Part shown: piece by piece, positions 7,657-15,114 of the stretch
Numbering within the stretch: position 1 is the stretch's first letter
Layout: each line of letters begins with the position of its first letter
Assembly (NCBI GenBank): GCA_002842855.1
Contig: PHEE01000016.1
Location: 1 to 46,026, forward strand
Direction: 5' to 3'
DNA from: Alphaproteobacteria bacterium HGW-Alphaproteobacteria-4
GTDB taxonomy: Bacteria > Pseudomonadota > Alphaproteobacteria > Rhodobacterales > Rhodobacteraceae
DNA: 46,026 nt
Notes under the pieces: generated by a model
The model's database searches: none
Told to the model about the DNA's origin: nothing
What the model saw: the letters and a program-made list of their open reading frames with translations, nothing else
Position numbers and translations under genes: made by a program

Positions 7657-10293
7657 TCATGTCGAGCCTTGGAGCGTATTGACCATCTGAGCCCGCATGT
7701 CCCTGCCGTCGACGGTCTTCTCGACTACGACGAACACACCCTTGTCGCCGGTCTTCCTCTCCCACAGCTGCCCGATGGTCCGCTTTTCGGCGGTGTCGGG
7801 GCCATCTGCGAAGTGAGCTCCCTTGTACTCTACGACGAGCAGCCGGCCGTCCTCCAACTGAGCCACGAAATCCGGATAGAACTTGTCCGTGGCCGTCGGC
7901 AACCAGAACGAGTTGGGGTGGCGTGCGACGTTGCGGATCCAGAACTTCAGGCCTGGCAAGCTGTCGATGGCTTGCGCGCACTGGAATTCTTCACCGTTCT
8001 CGGCCCCATCGAAGGCAGGCACATGGTCCGGCCCAAGGAAGTGCTTGCGAGGTTTCCAGCGCCCACGATACCGGCGCTGATCCCAGTACATTCCGTCCTT
8101 GAACGCGAAAGCCTGGTCGAAGGACACCTCGACCTTGGCCTCCGGAGCGAAAAGGTATCGCTGGTAGACGCCATCGCGTTCCTGTTGGCGGATGGCGGCG
8201 AGCTTCTCGCGGGCCTTTCGGGCGAGGATGAACTTGCAGCGCATCAGCGCGGCGATGTGCAAGCCACGTGCGGTGATCAGGTGGCCGACCAGGTCGCGCA
8301 GCCAGCGCAGCAGTTCACTCTGATGAATGTCTGGCTGGCGCACCTGCCGGTCGAGCCAGAGCACCAGCGCCTCCGGTGTCCACCCTTCGACATCGACGTC
8401 GAGCGCCAGTTGTTCTTCTTCGTCCGCGAACTGGTAGGTGATGCGGTTGCCGTCGAGGTCGATCTCGAAACTGCGCGCCGTCTCGCGGATCGCGAACTCG
8501 CCTTCACCCAGTCTCGACGAGTGGTCGAGCAGCGACCAGTCGTGGAACTCCATGAACACGTCCGTGTCAGCGAACTCGAACTCGCCCTGTATCTCGGAGA
8601 CCAGGCGAGGGACCTCGAACGTCTCGCCCTGTTCTGCAGGCGATAGCTGGTCCTTCACTTCGACGCGATACTTGGTGACGGCCGCCGAGAACCCAGTTCG
8701 TTCGGTCTCGGGGAGGGCCTCGACGATTGCCCTTTCGAGGCCGCCGTCAACACGGCCCGTCACGGCAATCTCGACCTTCCCATCATCGGTTTTGCGAATG
8801 CTCACCCCTTCGCGCTTCTTCAGTTCGGCAACCACCTCAGGCGTCGCTGTCACCGTGTGCTTGAACGTCGGCTTCGGCTTTTCGCGCGGGCCGAACAGGC
8901 CGGTATCGGCATCGAGCGACGTCTGCGCCGGTTCGATGTTGTCTCGAGCTTCATCCTCCTCGAAACCCATAGCCACCAGCTTGTCGGCCAGCGACCGAGC
9001 CGCCTCGCCGAACGACGGTTCCGACAGGAACGCGTAGGCGCGGTTCAGATCCTCGGCCTTGCGGCGTTTGGCATAAGGCATCCGCAGGACGCGCCCCAGC
9101 AACTGCTCGACGTCCACCGCGCTCTGGATCCGCGAGACCGAGCAGAACGCATAGGCGAAGGAACAATCCCAGCCCTCCTTCAGCGCCTCGACGGTGATGA
9201 CGTATTCAATCGGACATTTCGGATCGAACAGGTTGATGCCGTCCAGTTCGCGCTGATCGCCGGTGGCCACGGCGATCTTGTGTTCGGGGATCTGCTCGAC
9301 CTCCATCAGGTGCTTCTTCAGCACCTCGACCGTCACCTCCTGGTTCTTGGGCTGCGCCTGGAACAGGACGATGGGTCGGATGTACGCCGTGTCCTTCTCG
9401 GCTTCCTCAGCCAACGACGCCCGTGACGCGATCGCCCCGTTCACAGCGTTCTGCCAGGTGTCGTGCTCGGACAGCATGATCGGCAGCTTGATCATCTCCT
9501 CGAGCTTCAGCTCCTGCGCCGTGACACTGTGCAGGATGTTCGAGTTGAGCCGCGGCGTCGCCGTGAACTCGATGATCGCCGACGGATTGACCCGCGCCTG
9601 CATTTCGCGCGTCAGGCCGGTGACCGCGTTGTGCGCTTCGTCCACGATCATCAGCGGCCGGTGGACATGCATCAGATTGGCGAAGGAGAACTTCACGCCG
9701 CCGCCTTCCAGCGCTTCCAGCCCCGGCAAGGTTTTGGGCAGCGCCGTGAAGTGCGGCTCCATGTTCTCGTTGTGGGAATAGACCTTGCGGCCCTCGGTGT
9801 TCGAGACCCGCAGCGTCTGGATCGTGCCCACGACGATGCAGCAATGGTCGCGGATGTCGTGCGGGCGGATATGCGTGAAGTCCGAGATGTCGAACACGCG
9901 CACCCGGCCGTCGAAGGCCTCGTCCAGCGCCTGCCGATAGGGGTGGCGGGCGTTTTTCAGCGCCTCGGCCGTCTGAAGCCGGATCGTGTTCGACGGCACC
10001 AGCCACAGGACCATCGGATAGTCCTTCTCCACCCAGGCGTCGCGAGCGATGCCGATGGAGTGGGCTCCGAGGATCGTCTTGCCGCCCCCGGTGGGCAGGC
10101 GCAGGCAGACATAGGGAACGGCCGGCAGCTCGGCGAGCGGCGTGTAGGTGCCGCCGTACCGGCCGAGCCGCTTGGCCTGGTCCGGCTCCTTGGTGATCGC
10201 CTCGTACGCGCCCTTCGGGCCCGCGACGCGCGCCTCTTCGAAGAAGCGGCGGAGAACGGAGAGAGTATCGGTCTGGTATTGCTTCAGTTTCAT
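7657..10293 (-). CDS. res: Type III restriction enzyme, Res helicase-nuclease subunit
   Basis: An 878-aa superfamily 2 translocase and nuclease. Walker A LPTGGGKT is at 66-73, the DEAH box at 218-221, motif III TATP at 244-247, and a motif VI-like QLLGRVLR stretch near residue 405. The C-terminus carries a PD-(D/E)xK nuclease core: YPDF at 806-809 and VEYKG with Glu822 and Lys824. Type III enzymes need Mod for recognition and cut after ATP-driven communication between head-to-head sites. The gene follows mod by 11 bp in the same direction. The full motif set suggests an active enzyme. The cutting position and recognition site cannot be read from sequence. Confidence 0.92.
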   Translation of the reverse strand: MKLKQYQTDTLSVLRRFFEEARVAGPKGAYEAITKEPDQAKRLGRYGGTYTPLAELPAVPYVCLRLPTGGGKTILGAHSIGIARDAWVEKDYPMVLWLVPSNTIRLQTAEALKNARHPYRQALDEAFDGRVRVFDISDFTHIRPHDIRDHCCIVVGTIQTLRVSNTEGRKVYSHNENMEPHFTALPKTLPGLEALEGGGVKFSFANLMHVHRPLMIVDEAHNAVTGLTREMQARVNPSAIIEFTATPRLNSNILHSVTAQELKLEEMIKLPIMLSEHDTWQNAVNGAIASRASLAEEAEKDTAYIRPIVLFQAQPKNQEVTVEVLKKHLMEVEQIPEHKIAVATGDQRELDGINLFDPKCPIEYVITVEALKEGWDCSFAYAFCSVSRIQSAVDVEQLLGRVLRMPYAKRRKAEDLNRAYAFLSEPSFGEAARSLADKLVAMGFEEDEARDNIEPAQTSLDADTGLFGPREKPKPTFKHTVTATPEVVAELKKREGVSIRKTDDGKVEIAVTGRVDGGLERAIVEALPETERTGFSAAVTKYRVEVKDQLSPAEQGETFEVPRLVSEIQGEFEFADTDVFMEFHDWSLLDHSSRLGEGEFAIRETARSFEIDLDGNRITYQFADEEEQLALDVDVEGWTPEALVLWLDRQVRQPDIHQSELLRWLRDLVGHLITARGLHIAALMRCKFILARKAREKLAAIRQQERDGVYQRYLFAPEAKVEVSFDQAFAFKDGMYWDQRRYRGRWKPRKHFLGPDHVPAFDGAENGEEFQCAQAIDSLPGLKFWIRNVARHPNSFWLPTATDKFYPDFVAQLEDGRLLVVEYKGAHFADGPDTAEKRTIGQLWERKTGDKGVFVVVEKTVDGRDMRAQMVNTLQGST

Positions 10294-10304
10294 CAGATGC
10301 CCCC

Positions 10305-11876
10305 TCAGGCCCGCGCTTTGACGTCGTAGGGCGTCTGCTTGAAGGTGATGCGCTCGCGGTCGAGCGTCGCGAGAGTCAGCCGGGCTTGTTCGCCATAGAC
10401 GGTCAGCGGGCCGTCGAAATCCGGCGCCAGCTTGGCGATATCCTCACGGATTAGGGCGAGGGTCGCGCGGGTCAGCACGTTGCCGCCACCCGGCTTCTTG
10501 TCGCCAAGGATGCCGTTGTAGAGCAGCGCGTAGGCATGGCCGTCCTCGATACCGAGCAGCGGGCTGTCACCACTGCCATCCCATGGCCGATCAGTCTCCG
10601 AGAACCAGACATGCGCCGCCAGGACCGGAAAGCGGATGTCCTGCCGGATGTGGCCGTCCTCGTCGAAGACGGGCGGGCCGAGCCGATAGAAGCGGAACCC
10701 GCCGCCGCCTTGCCAACCCACCGCCTCGGAAATCCCGCCCGGTTCGCCCTCAATGACCTTTTGCAGGCGTGGCGCGCAGTGGGACACCGCGTGCTCTCCC
10801 ATCTCGATGCCGATGTAACGGCGACCCATCTTGTGAGCGACAGAGGCCGTTGTTCCCGAGCCGAGGAAGGAGTCGAGAACGATATCTCCTCGATCGGTGC
10901 AGGTCTCGAAGATGCGCGCAATCAGCTGCTCCGGTTTTACAGTTGCGAACGTCTCTACGCTTGCAAGCAGTGATCTTTGATGAGCTTTCGCTTGCCGTGA
11001 GGTCTTTACATCGAGCAGAATCGTAGGGTGAGGGCGCGTGGGCGTCTCTGGCGCGAACTCCCGTGCATAAGGGACCCATACGGTCTCGCCGTTTCTTTCG
11101 CGCTGTTTCCAAACAAGCCTGTTCTCGCGCCTTAGCTTTTCGACGCCTGCCTTGCTGAAGGCCCAATTGGCTTCCCGGCCGTCGTCGTGAATCGGCAAAA
11201 CCATCGTCCCGTCAGGAGCCTCAATCTCGTAGAACATCGTAGGTCGATCTTCACGGAGGCTGTTGGCGCCATTCTTCTTCACGAGTCGATCACGATGCGG
11301 ACGCGGCTCTTCCTCACTCGTCCGGTAAGATTCAAGAATCGACAGGTCTGCTTTCTTCTTGAACGGGGCTCGCTCTGAATTGCGTTCGTAGCAAAGTATG
11401 TATTCGTGATCCGGCGTGACCGGGACCTTGTTATCGTTCGGACTATCGACCTTTTGCCAAATGAAGGACGTGTAGAAGTTTCGACGCCCAAACACCTCGT
11501 CCATGATGACTTTGAGGTAGTGCCCCTCGTTGTCGTCGATGGACACCCAGATCGTGCCATCCTCGGCGAGAAGATCGCGGAGCAGTTCCAGCCGGGGCCA
11601 CATCATGGCGAGCCATTGCGTGTGCTCGAGGTTGTCGTCGTAGTGCTCGAAGGCGGAGCGCGTGTTGTAGGGCGGGTCGATATAGATACATTTCACCCGA
11701 CCGGCATAGAAGGGCAGCAGGGCCTTCAGCGCTTCCAGGTTGTCGCCCTGGATCAGCATGTTGCCCGCGCCACCGTCGCCCGCCGACAGATCCGGGACTT
11801 CCTCCAGCAGGCGATAGGGCACGTGCTGTGCCGTGCGGATGTCCTCGTCCCGTGTCAGCCAGTTCAGTATCGGCAT
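10305..11876 (-). CDS. mod: Type III DNA methyltransferase, Mod subunit (N6-adenine)
   Basis: A 523-aa methyltransferase. The catalytic motif IV DPPYN is at 67-71 and the SAM-binding motif I DSFLGSGTT at 335-343. This order marks the beta class typical of type III Mod. The stretch between them (about 140-330) should contain the target recognition domain that sets the sequence read by the whole system. Mod methylates one strand of the site and guides Res. The start is four bases after the Phd/YefM stop and the gene is followed closely by res, making a compact operon. No simple repeat tract that would suggest phase variation is visible near the start. Confidence 0.92.
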   Translation of the reverse strand: MPILNWLTRDEDIRTAQHVPYRLLEEVPDLSAGDGGAGNMLIQGDNLEALKALLPFYAGRVKCIYIDPPYNTRSAFEHYDDNLEHTQWLAMMWPRLELLRDLLAEDGTIWVSIDDNEGHYLKVIMDEVFGRRNFYTSFIWQKVDSPNDNKVPVTPDHEYILCYERNSERAPFKKKADLSILESYRTSEEEPRPHRDRLVKKNGANSLREDRPTMFYEIEAPDGTMVLPIHDDGREANWAFSKAGVEKLRRENRLVWKQRERNGETVWVPYAREFAPETPTRPHPTILLDVKTSRQAKAHQRSLLASVETFATVKPEQLIARIFETCTDRGDIVLDSFLGSGTTASVAHKMGRRYIGIEMGEHAVSHCAPRLQKVIEGEPGGISEAVGWQGGGGFRFYRLGPPVFDEDGHIRQDIRFPVLAAHVWFSETDRPWDGSGDSPLLGIEDGHAYALLYNGILGDKKPGGGNVLTRATLALIREDIAKLAPDFDGPLTVYGEQARLTLATLDRERITFKQTPYDVKARA

Positions 11877-11879
11877 GCG

Positions 11880-12068
11880 CTACCGCTCGTCCTCTCGTTT
11901 CTTGTTGGAGGGTTCCACGGTCCGGCCGGTCAGCCGCTGGTACTCTTCGACCGCAAGGACGACGACCACCGGACGCCCATGCTTCTCGACCACCACGGGC
12001 TCGGCCCGCGCCTCGTCGATCAACTGGCCGAAGTGATGCTTGGCCTCACGGGCAGACACGGCCTTCAT
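11880..12068 (-). CDS. Phd/YefM family antitoxin leading the restriction operon
   Basis: A 62-aa protein of the Phd/YefM family: MKAVSAREAKHHFGQLIDEA opens with the usual DNA-binding strand-helix, followed by EPVVVEKHGRPVVVVLAVEEYQRL, the conserved core. Members bind their own promoter and neutralise a toxin, usually encoded right after. Here no Doc, RelE or PIN toxin follows; the next gene, four bases on, is mod. It may act as the transcription regulator of the restriction operon, or it is an orphan antitoxin. The start at 12068 lies about 20 bp downstream of a repeated motif that could be its operator. Confidence 0.85.
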   Translation of the reverse strand: MKAVSAREAKHHFGQLIDEARAEPVVVEKHGRPVVVVLAVEEYQRLTGRTVEPSNKKREDER

Positions 12069-12083
12069 GGGCCCCTCCCTGAT

Positions 12084-12104
12084 TTGTGGTCAGAATGGTC
12101 ACAA
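12084..12104. promoter_or_regulatory. Candidate operator upstream of the Phd-mod-res operon
   Basis: The motif TGGTCA occurs twice as a direct repeat (12087-12092 and 12096-12101) separated by GAA, inside an outer inverted pair TTGTG (12084-12088) and CACAA (12100-12104). It is 16 bp upstream of the antitoxin start, where Phd-family proteins usually bind. Assignment is by position and symmetry only. Confidence 0.4.
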
Positions 12105-12513
12105 TACAGCGATGAGGTCAACGACCGGCGGCTCTGCGACTGTCAGATCACGGAGTTCGACGCCGGGGGCATTTCGACCGGATGGAACCGGGATAGGAGT
12201 CCGCGCGGACACAGGTAAAAATGGCCTATAGAACAGATGCTTGAAAGCTTTTCACCAAAACTGTGCAGTCAACAGGTCCGGAGAATATCGGCCCGGAGAG
12301 AACGCGTGTGCGCCCTTCCGGGCATGGGCCGGTTAACAGCCCCACCCGCATAACCCTCGAAATCAACGAGAAAATCCGGCCGCAGCCGGATCGGGAGAAC
12401 GCTTTCACGAGGGCAAGTGGCGGAGGGAATGGGCCTGAAAGACAACCTTCTCCACCCTAAGTCATTGTTTTCGTTATAGTGACATTGGGATCGTTACCAC
12501 ACTGCAGCTCGCA
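12105..12513. other. Intergenic gap, no convincing gene
   Basis: About 400 bp between the restriction operon promoter and the end of the leftward CDF gene. A 65-codon open frame at 12263-12460 lacks a ribosome site and is Pro/Arg-rich, so I do not call it. A small perfect hairpin, ATCCGGC with GCCGGAT around a CGCA loop, is at 12374-12391. The stretch near 12440-12490 is more AT-rich than its neighbours. This could be the join between defence cargo and metal island. Confidence 0.4.
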
Positions 12514-13446
12514 TCAGTCCGCATCCTCCTTTCCTCCATGTCCATAGAGGCTAGCACTCTGGTGGGCCCGATCTTGTCGCTCGAACTCGAGCGTCGAGTG
12601 CGTGATGCCGAATTCGCTCTCAAGCGCCCGCTTTATCGCGTGCTTGATGTCCTCGAGGCGATCCCATGCATTCACCTCGACCACCACATGTGTGTCGAGC
12701 GCAGCAGCATGCTCTTCCATCTGCCAGAAATGGGCGTGGTGGATGTCAGCCACCCCGTCGATGCCACGCATCGCGGCGACAACGGCGTCGTTGTCGATGT
12801 CCGGCGGGCTGCCGAGCATCAGGGTCCTGATCGGCCCACCGATCTCGGTCAAAGCCAAGTAGAGGATATAGAGCGCGATGCCGATGGTGATCGCCGGATC
12901 GACCCACCGCATGTCGTAAAGGATGATCAGCGCGCCACCCACGATCACGGCGACCGATGCCAGGGCGTCCGACAGGTTGTGCAGGAAAAGGGCACGGATG
13001 TTCACGCTGCCATTCTGCATCGAATAGGTGAGCAGCGCCGTCAGCGTGTCCACCACCAGCGCGACACCGCCGAGGATGACCACGGTCCAGCCAGCGACCT
13101 GGGGCGGGTCGATCATCCGCATGCCGCCCTCGTAGATGAGGTAGAAGCCAACGAGGATCAGCGTGGTGTAGTTGATCAGAGCGGCGACGATTTCGATGCG
13201 GCCGTAACCGAAGGTCATCCTCTCGTCAGCGGGCCGCCGCGCGATCTTGCGCGCAGCGAAGGCGATCACGAGGGACGCCATGTCGGAGAAGTTGTGCAGC
13301 GCATCGGCGATCAGGGCGAGGCTGCCGGACAGGATGCCACCGACGATCTGGGCGACCGTCAAAAGCGCGTTCGCCCAGATCGCAATGGAAACTCGTCGGT
13401 CGCCGGACTTGGGGTCGATATGTGCGTGGCCATGGTCGTGAGACAT
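12514..13446 (-). CDS. Cation diffusion facilitator transporter (CzcD/DmeF/ZitB-like)
   Basis: A 310-aa CDF antiporter of the inner membrane that should export divalent metal (Zn, Cd, Co or Ni) in exchange for protons. It has a His-rich N-terminus (SHDHGHAH) and about six transmembrane helices. The two metal-binding HxxxD motifs are HNFSD (His51, Asp55) in helix 2 and HNLSD (His156, Asp160) in helix 5. A cytoplasmic C-terminal domain carries further His residues (DIHHAHFWQMEEH). It starts 11 bp after the smaller CDF gene and is the last gene of the leftward metal operon. Metal choice cannot be fixed from these motifs. Confidence 0.9.
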   Translation of the reverse strand: MSHDHGHAHIDPKSGDRRVSIAIWANALLTVAQIVGGILSGSLALIADALHNFSDMASLVIAFAARKIARRPADERMTFGYGRIEIVAALINYTTLILVGFYLIYEGGMRMIDPPQVAGWTVVILGGVALVVDTLTALLTYSMQNGSVNIRALFLHNLSDALASVAVIVGGALIILYDMRWVDPAITIGIALYILYLALTEIGGPIRTLMLGSPPDIDNDAVVAAMRGIDGVADIHHAHFWQMEEHAAALDTHVVVEVNAWDRLEDIKHAIKRALESEFGITHSTLEFERQDRAHQSASLYGHGGKEDAD

Positions 13447-13457
13447 CGTGTTCTCGC

Positions 13458-14078
13458 TTAAGTCTTGCCGTCATCTTGATGGACCGCCTTGTGGTGCTCG
13501 CCATGCGCGTCGCGCAGGATTTCGATACCGCCCCAGGCGGCGACGCCGGCGACCGCGATACCGACCACCAGATCGGGCCAATTGCTGCCCAGCCACCAGA
13601 CCAGACCGCCTGCGACGAGAATCCCGCCGTTCGAAATGAAGTCATTGAGACTGAATGTGTTAGCCGCTCGGACGTTGACGTCGGGATCCTCGAGCCGACC
13701 AAGGAGCCAGATGCAGATACCATTAACGACCGCGGCCATGAGCGCCATGGAGATCATGAGCGGGCCGAGTGGTTCGGAACCGGTGTAGAAACGGCGGACG
13801 GCATCAATCAGGATACCGGCCGCGAAGATCAGCAGCAGCCCCCCCGACACGTTAGCGGCCGCATGCTTCCATTTGTCCGAACGAGACAGGGCGAAAAGGC
13901 TGATGGCGTACACGAAGCTGTCGGAGGTGTTGTCCAGACCGTTGGCGATCAGCGCACTGGAGTCGCCCAATGCACCTGTCGCAAAAAAGCCGATGGCGAT
14001 GGCCGCATTCAGCAGCAGAACCGTCCAGAGCGTACGGCGCTGACGTTCATCCGGATCCTTTGGCAGTTCTTTGGCCAT
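13458..14078 (-). CDS. Short CDF-type cation transporter, 206 aa
   Basis: A 206-aa membrane protein with the CDF six-helix layout but without the cytoplasmic C-terminal domain. The helix 2 metal site reads NGLDNTSD (Asp49, Asp53) instead of HxxxD; the helix 5 counterpart is NTFSLNDFISN. Such short CDF-like proteins often sit beside merR-type metal sensors. The ATG at 14078 has GGAGG about eight bases upstream. It has its own MerR-type promoter at 14204-14234. The C-terminal HGEHHKAVHQDDG could bind metal. Substrate is uncertain; efflux is inferred from its neighbours. Confidence 0.85.
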   Translation of the reverse strand: MAKELPKDPDERQRRTLWTVLLLNAAIAIGFFATGALGDSSALIANGLDNTSDSFVYAISLFALSRSDKWKHAAANVSGGLLLIFAAGILIDAVRRFYTGSEPLGPLMISMALMAAVVNGICIWLLGRLEDPDVNVRAANTFSLNDFISNGGILVAGGLVWWLGSNWPDLVVGIAVAGVAAWGGIEILRDAHGEHHKAVHQDDGKT

Positions 14079-14203
14079 CAGGTTCGCCTCCGTTCGTGCC
14101 GGCCGTCGGATCAAGGCGGCCTCATCTGCCCTGCATGCGCAAGCCACTCGATCCTCGCCAGAAAAGAAGCAGGCCTGCTGCCCCAAGAATCGGCCGAGAG
14201 GCA

Positions 14204-14234
14204 GTTCTAATTCCTCTAGTCGCTGGAGGTTCAA
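14204..14234 (-). promoter_or_regulatory. MerR-type promoter in front of the CDF genes
   Basis: On the minus strand, -35 TTGAAC (14234-14229) and -10 TAGAAC (14209-14204) are separated by 19 bp, the over-long spacer of MerR-activated promoters. The spacer holds a dyad, CCTCCAG then CTAGAGG around CGA. It shares most bases with the zntA promoter at 15034, so the same sensor probably acts on both. Confidence 0.7.
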
Positions 14235-14255
14235 GGGCTGCGTGCGAATTCATGT

Positions 14256-14591
14256 CTAGACGCCGCGCGGGGCGAGCAGGATCAGGGCCGCGCCCGCAAG
14301 GCAAACGACGCCGCCTGTGAGATCCCAGCGGTCTGGTCGCTCGCCTTCGGCCAGCCACATCCAGGCGACCGACGCCACGATGTAGACGCCCCCGTAGGCT
14401 GCGTAGGCGCGGCCGGCGAAGGCCGAGTCAATCTGCGCCAGGAGCCAGCCAAAGGCGATCAGGCTCGCAACGCCTGGAACCAGCCAAACCGCTGAGGCGC
14501 CGAGACGCCACCAAGCCCAGATCGCGAAACAGCCCGCAATTTCGGCCAGAGCCGCAGCGGCATAAATCGCCAAGGTCGGCAGCGCCGTCAT
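14256..14591 (-). CDS. YnfA/UPF0060 family membrane protein
   Basis: A 111-aa protein with four transmembrane helices in the UPF0060 (YnfA) pattern: [17 protein letters not shown] in helix 1, [18 protein letters not shown] in helix 3 and a final [13 protein letters not shown]. The family is related to small multidrug transporters; its substrate is not settled. The ATG at 14591 overlaps the stop of the MerR gene (ATGA), so the two are co-translated. Presence in a metal operon suggests a role in metal or cation export, which is inference. Confidence 0.88.
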   Translation of the reverse strand: MTALPTLAIYAAAALAEIAGCFAIWAWWRLGASAVWLVPGVASLIAFGWLLAQIDSAFAGRAYAAYGGVYIVASVAWMWLAEGERPDRWDLTGGVVCLAGAALILLAPRGV

Positions 14592-15022
14592 TCGGCGGCC
14601 CCGGACGTCCTGTGGTCCTGCGCGCAATGTGAATGATCGCTCAGCACCTCGATCACGCGGCAGTCGGCCACGGTGCCCTGTGCGCACTGCGTGATCATGC
14701 GCTCGAGCTCTGCCTTCAGCGCCGTCAGCCGCACGATCCGGGCTTTGACGGTGGTGAGCTGTTTCTTCGCGATGACGTCGGCGGCTGCGCAGGATTGATC
14801 GGGCTCATCGGAGAGGCTCAGAAGGTCCCGGATAGCGTCCAGCGGAAACCCGAGCTCGCGCGCGTGGCGGATGAAGGCCAGCCGATCCAGTGCCGACTGC
14901 CCATAGAGCCGCTGGTTCCCGGCACTGCGATCTGGCTCCGGCAGGAGCCCGATCTGCTCGTAGTAGCGGATCGTCGGAACCTTCACGCCGGCCGCTTCGC
15001 CCAATTTTCCGATGGTGAGCAT
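14588..15022 (-). CDS. MerR-family metal sensor (CadR/PbrR/ZntR-like)
   Basis: A 144-aa MerR regulator. The winged helix is at residues 1-70 ([26 protein letters not shown]), followed by the dimer helix and a metal loop. Cysteines at 78, 113 and 121 occupy the positions used by CadR/PbrR/ZntR proteins, and the C-terminal SDHSHC adds His and Cys133. This set points to Zn, Cd or Pb rather than Cu. It is divergent from zntA, and the promoter at 15034-15064 has the matching 19-bp spacer. It heads the leftward operon with YnfA and, past a second promoter, the two CDF genes. Confidence 0.9.
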   Translation of the reverse strand: MLTIGKLGEAAGVKVPTIRYYEQIGLLPEPDRSAGNQRLYGQSALDRLAFIRHARELGFPLDAIRDLLSLSDEPDQSCAAADVIAKKQLTTVKARIVRLTALKAELERMITQCAQGTVADCRVIEVLSDHSHCAQDHRTSGAAE

Positions 15023-15033
15023 CAGATTTCCTC

Positions 15034-15064
15034 TTGAAGCTATAGCTACTAGAGACCTTAGGTT
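15034..15064 (+). promoter_or_regulatory. MerR-type promoter of zntA
   Basis: TTGAAG (15034-15039) and TAGGTT (15059-15064) are 19 bp apart. The spacer contains CTATAGCTACTAGAG, close to the dyads bound by CadR and PbrR. It lies 12 bp upstream of the merR start and about 50 bp before the zntA start, so it can control both directions. Confidence 0.8.
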
Positions 15065-15114
15065 CCCGACTCAGCAAATACAATGTTGCCCGCTGGGCGG
15101 GTTGGAAGGGCGTG

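Noticed and set aside
11880..12068. A complete toxin-antitoxin pair.
   Set aside because: The antitoxin is clear, but no toxin-sized gene adjoins it on either side; the next gene is mod.
12263..12460. A 65-codon frame in the gap before the CDF genes.
   Set aside because: No ribosome site, low-complexity Pro/Arg content and no neighbour linkage.
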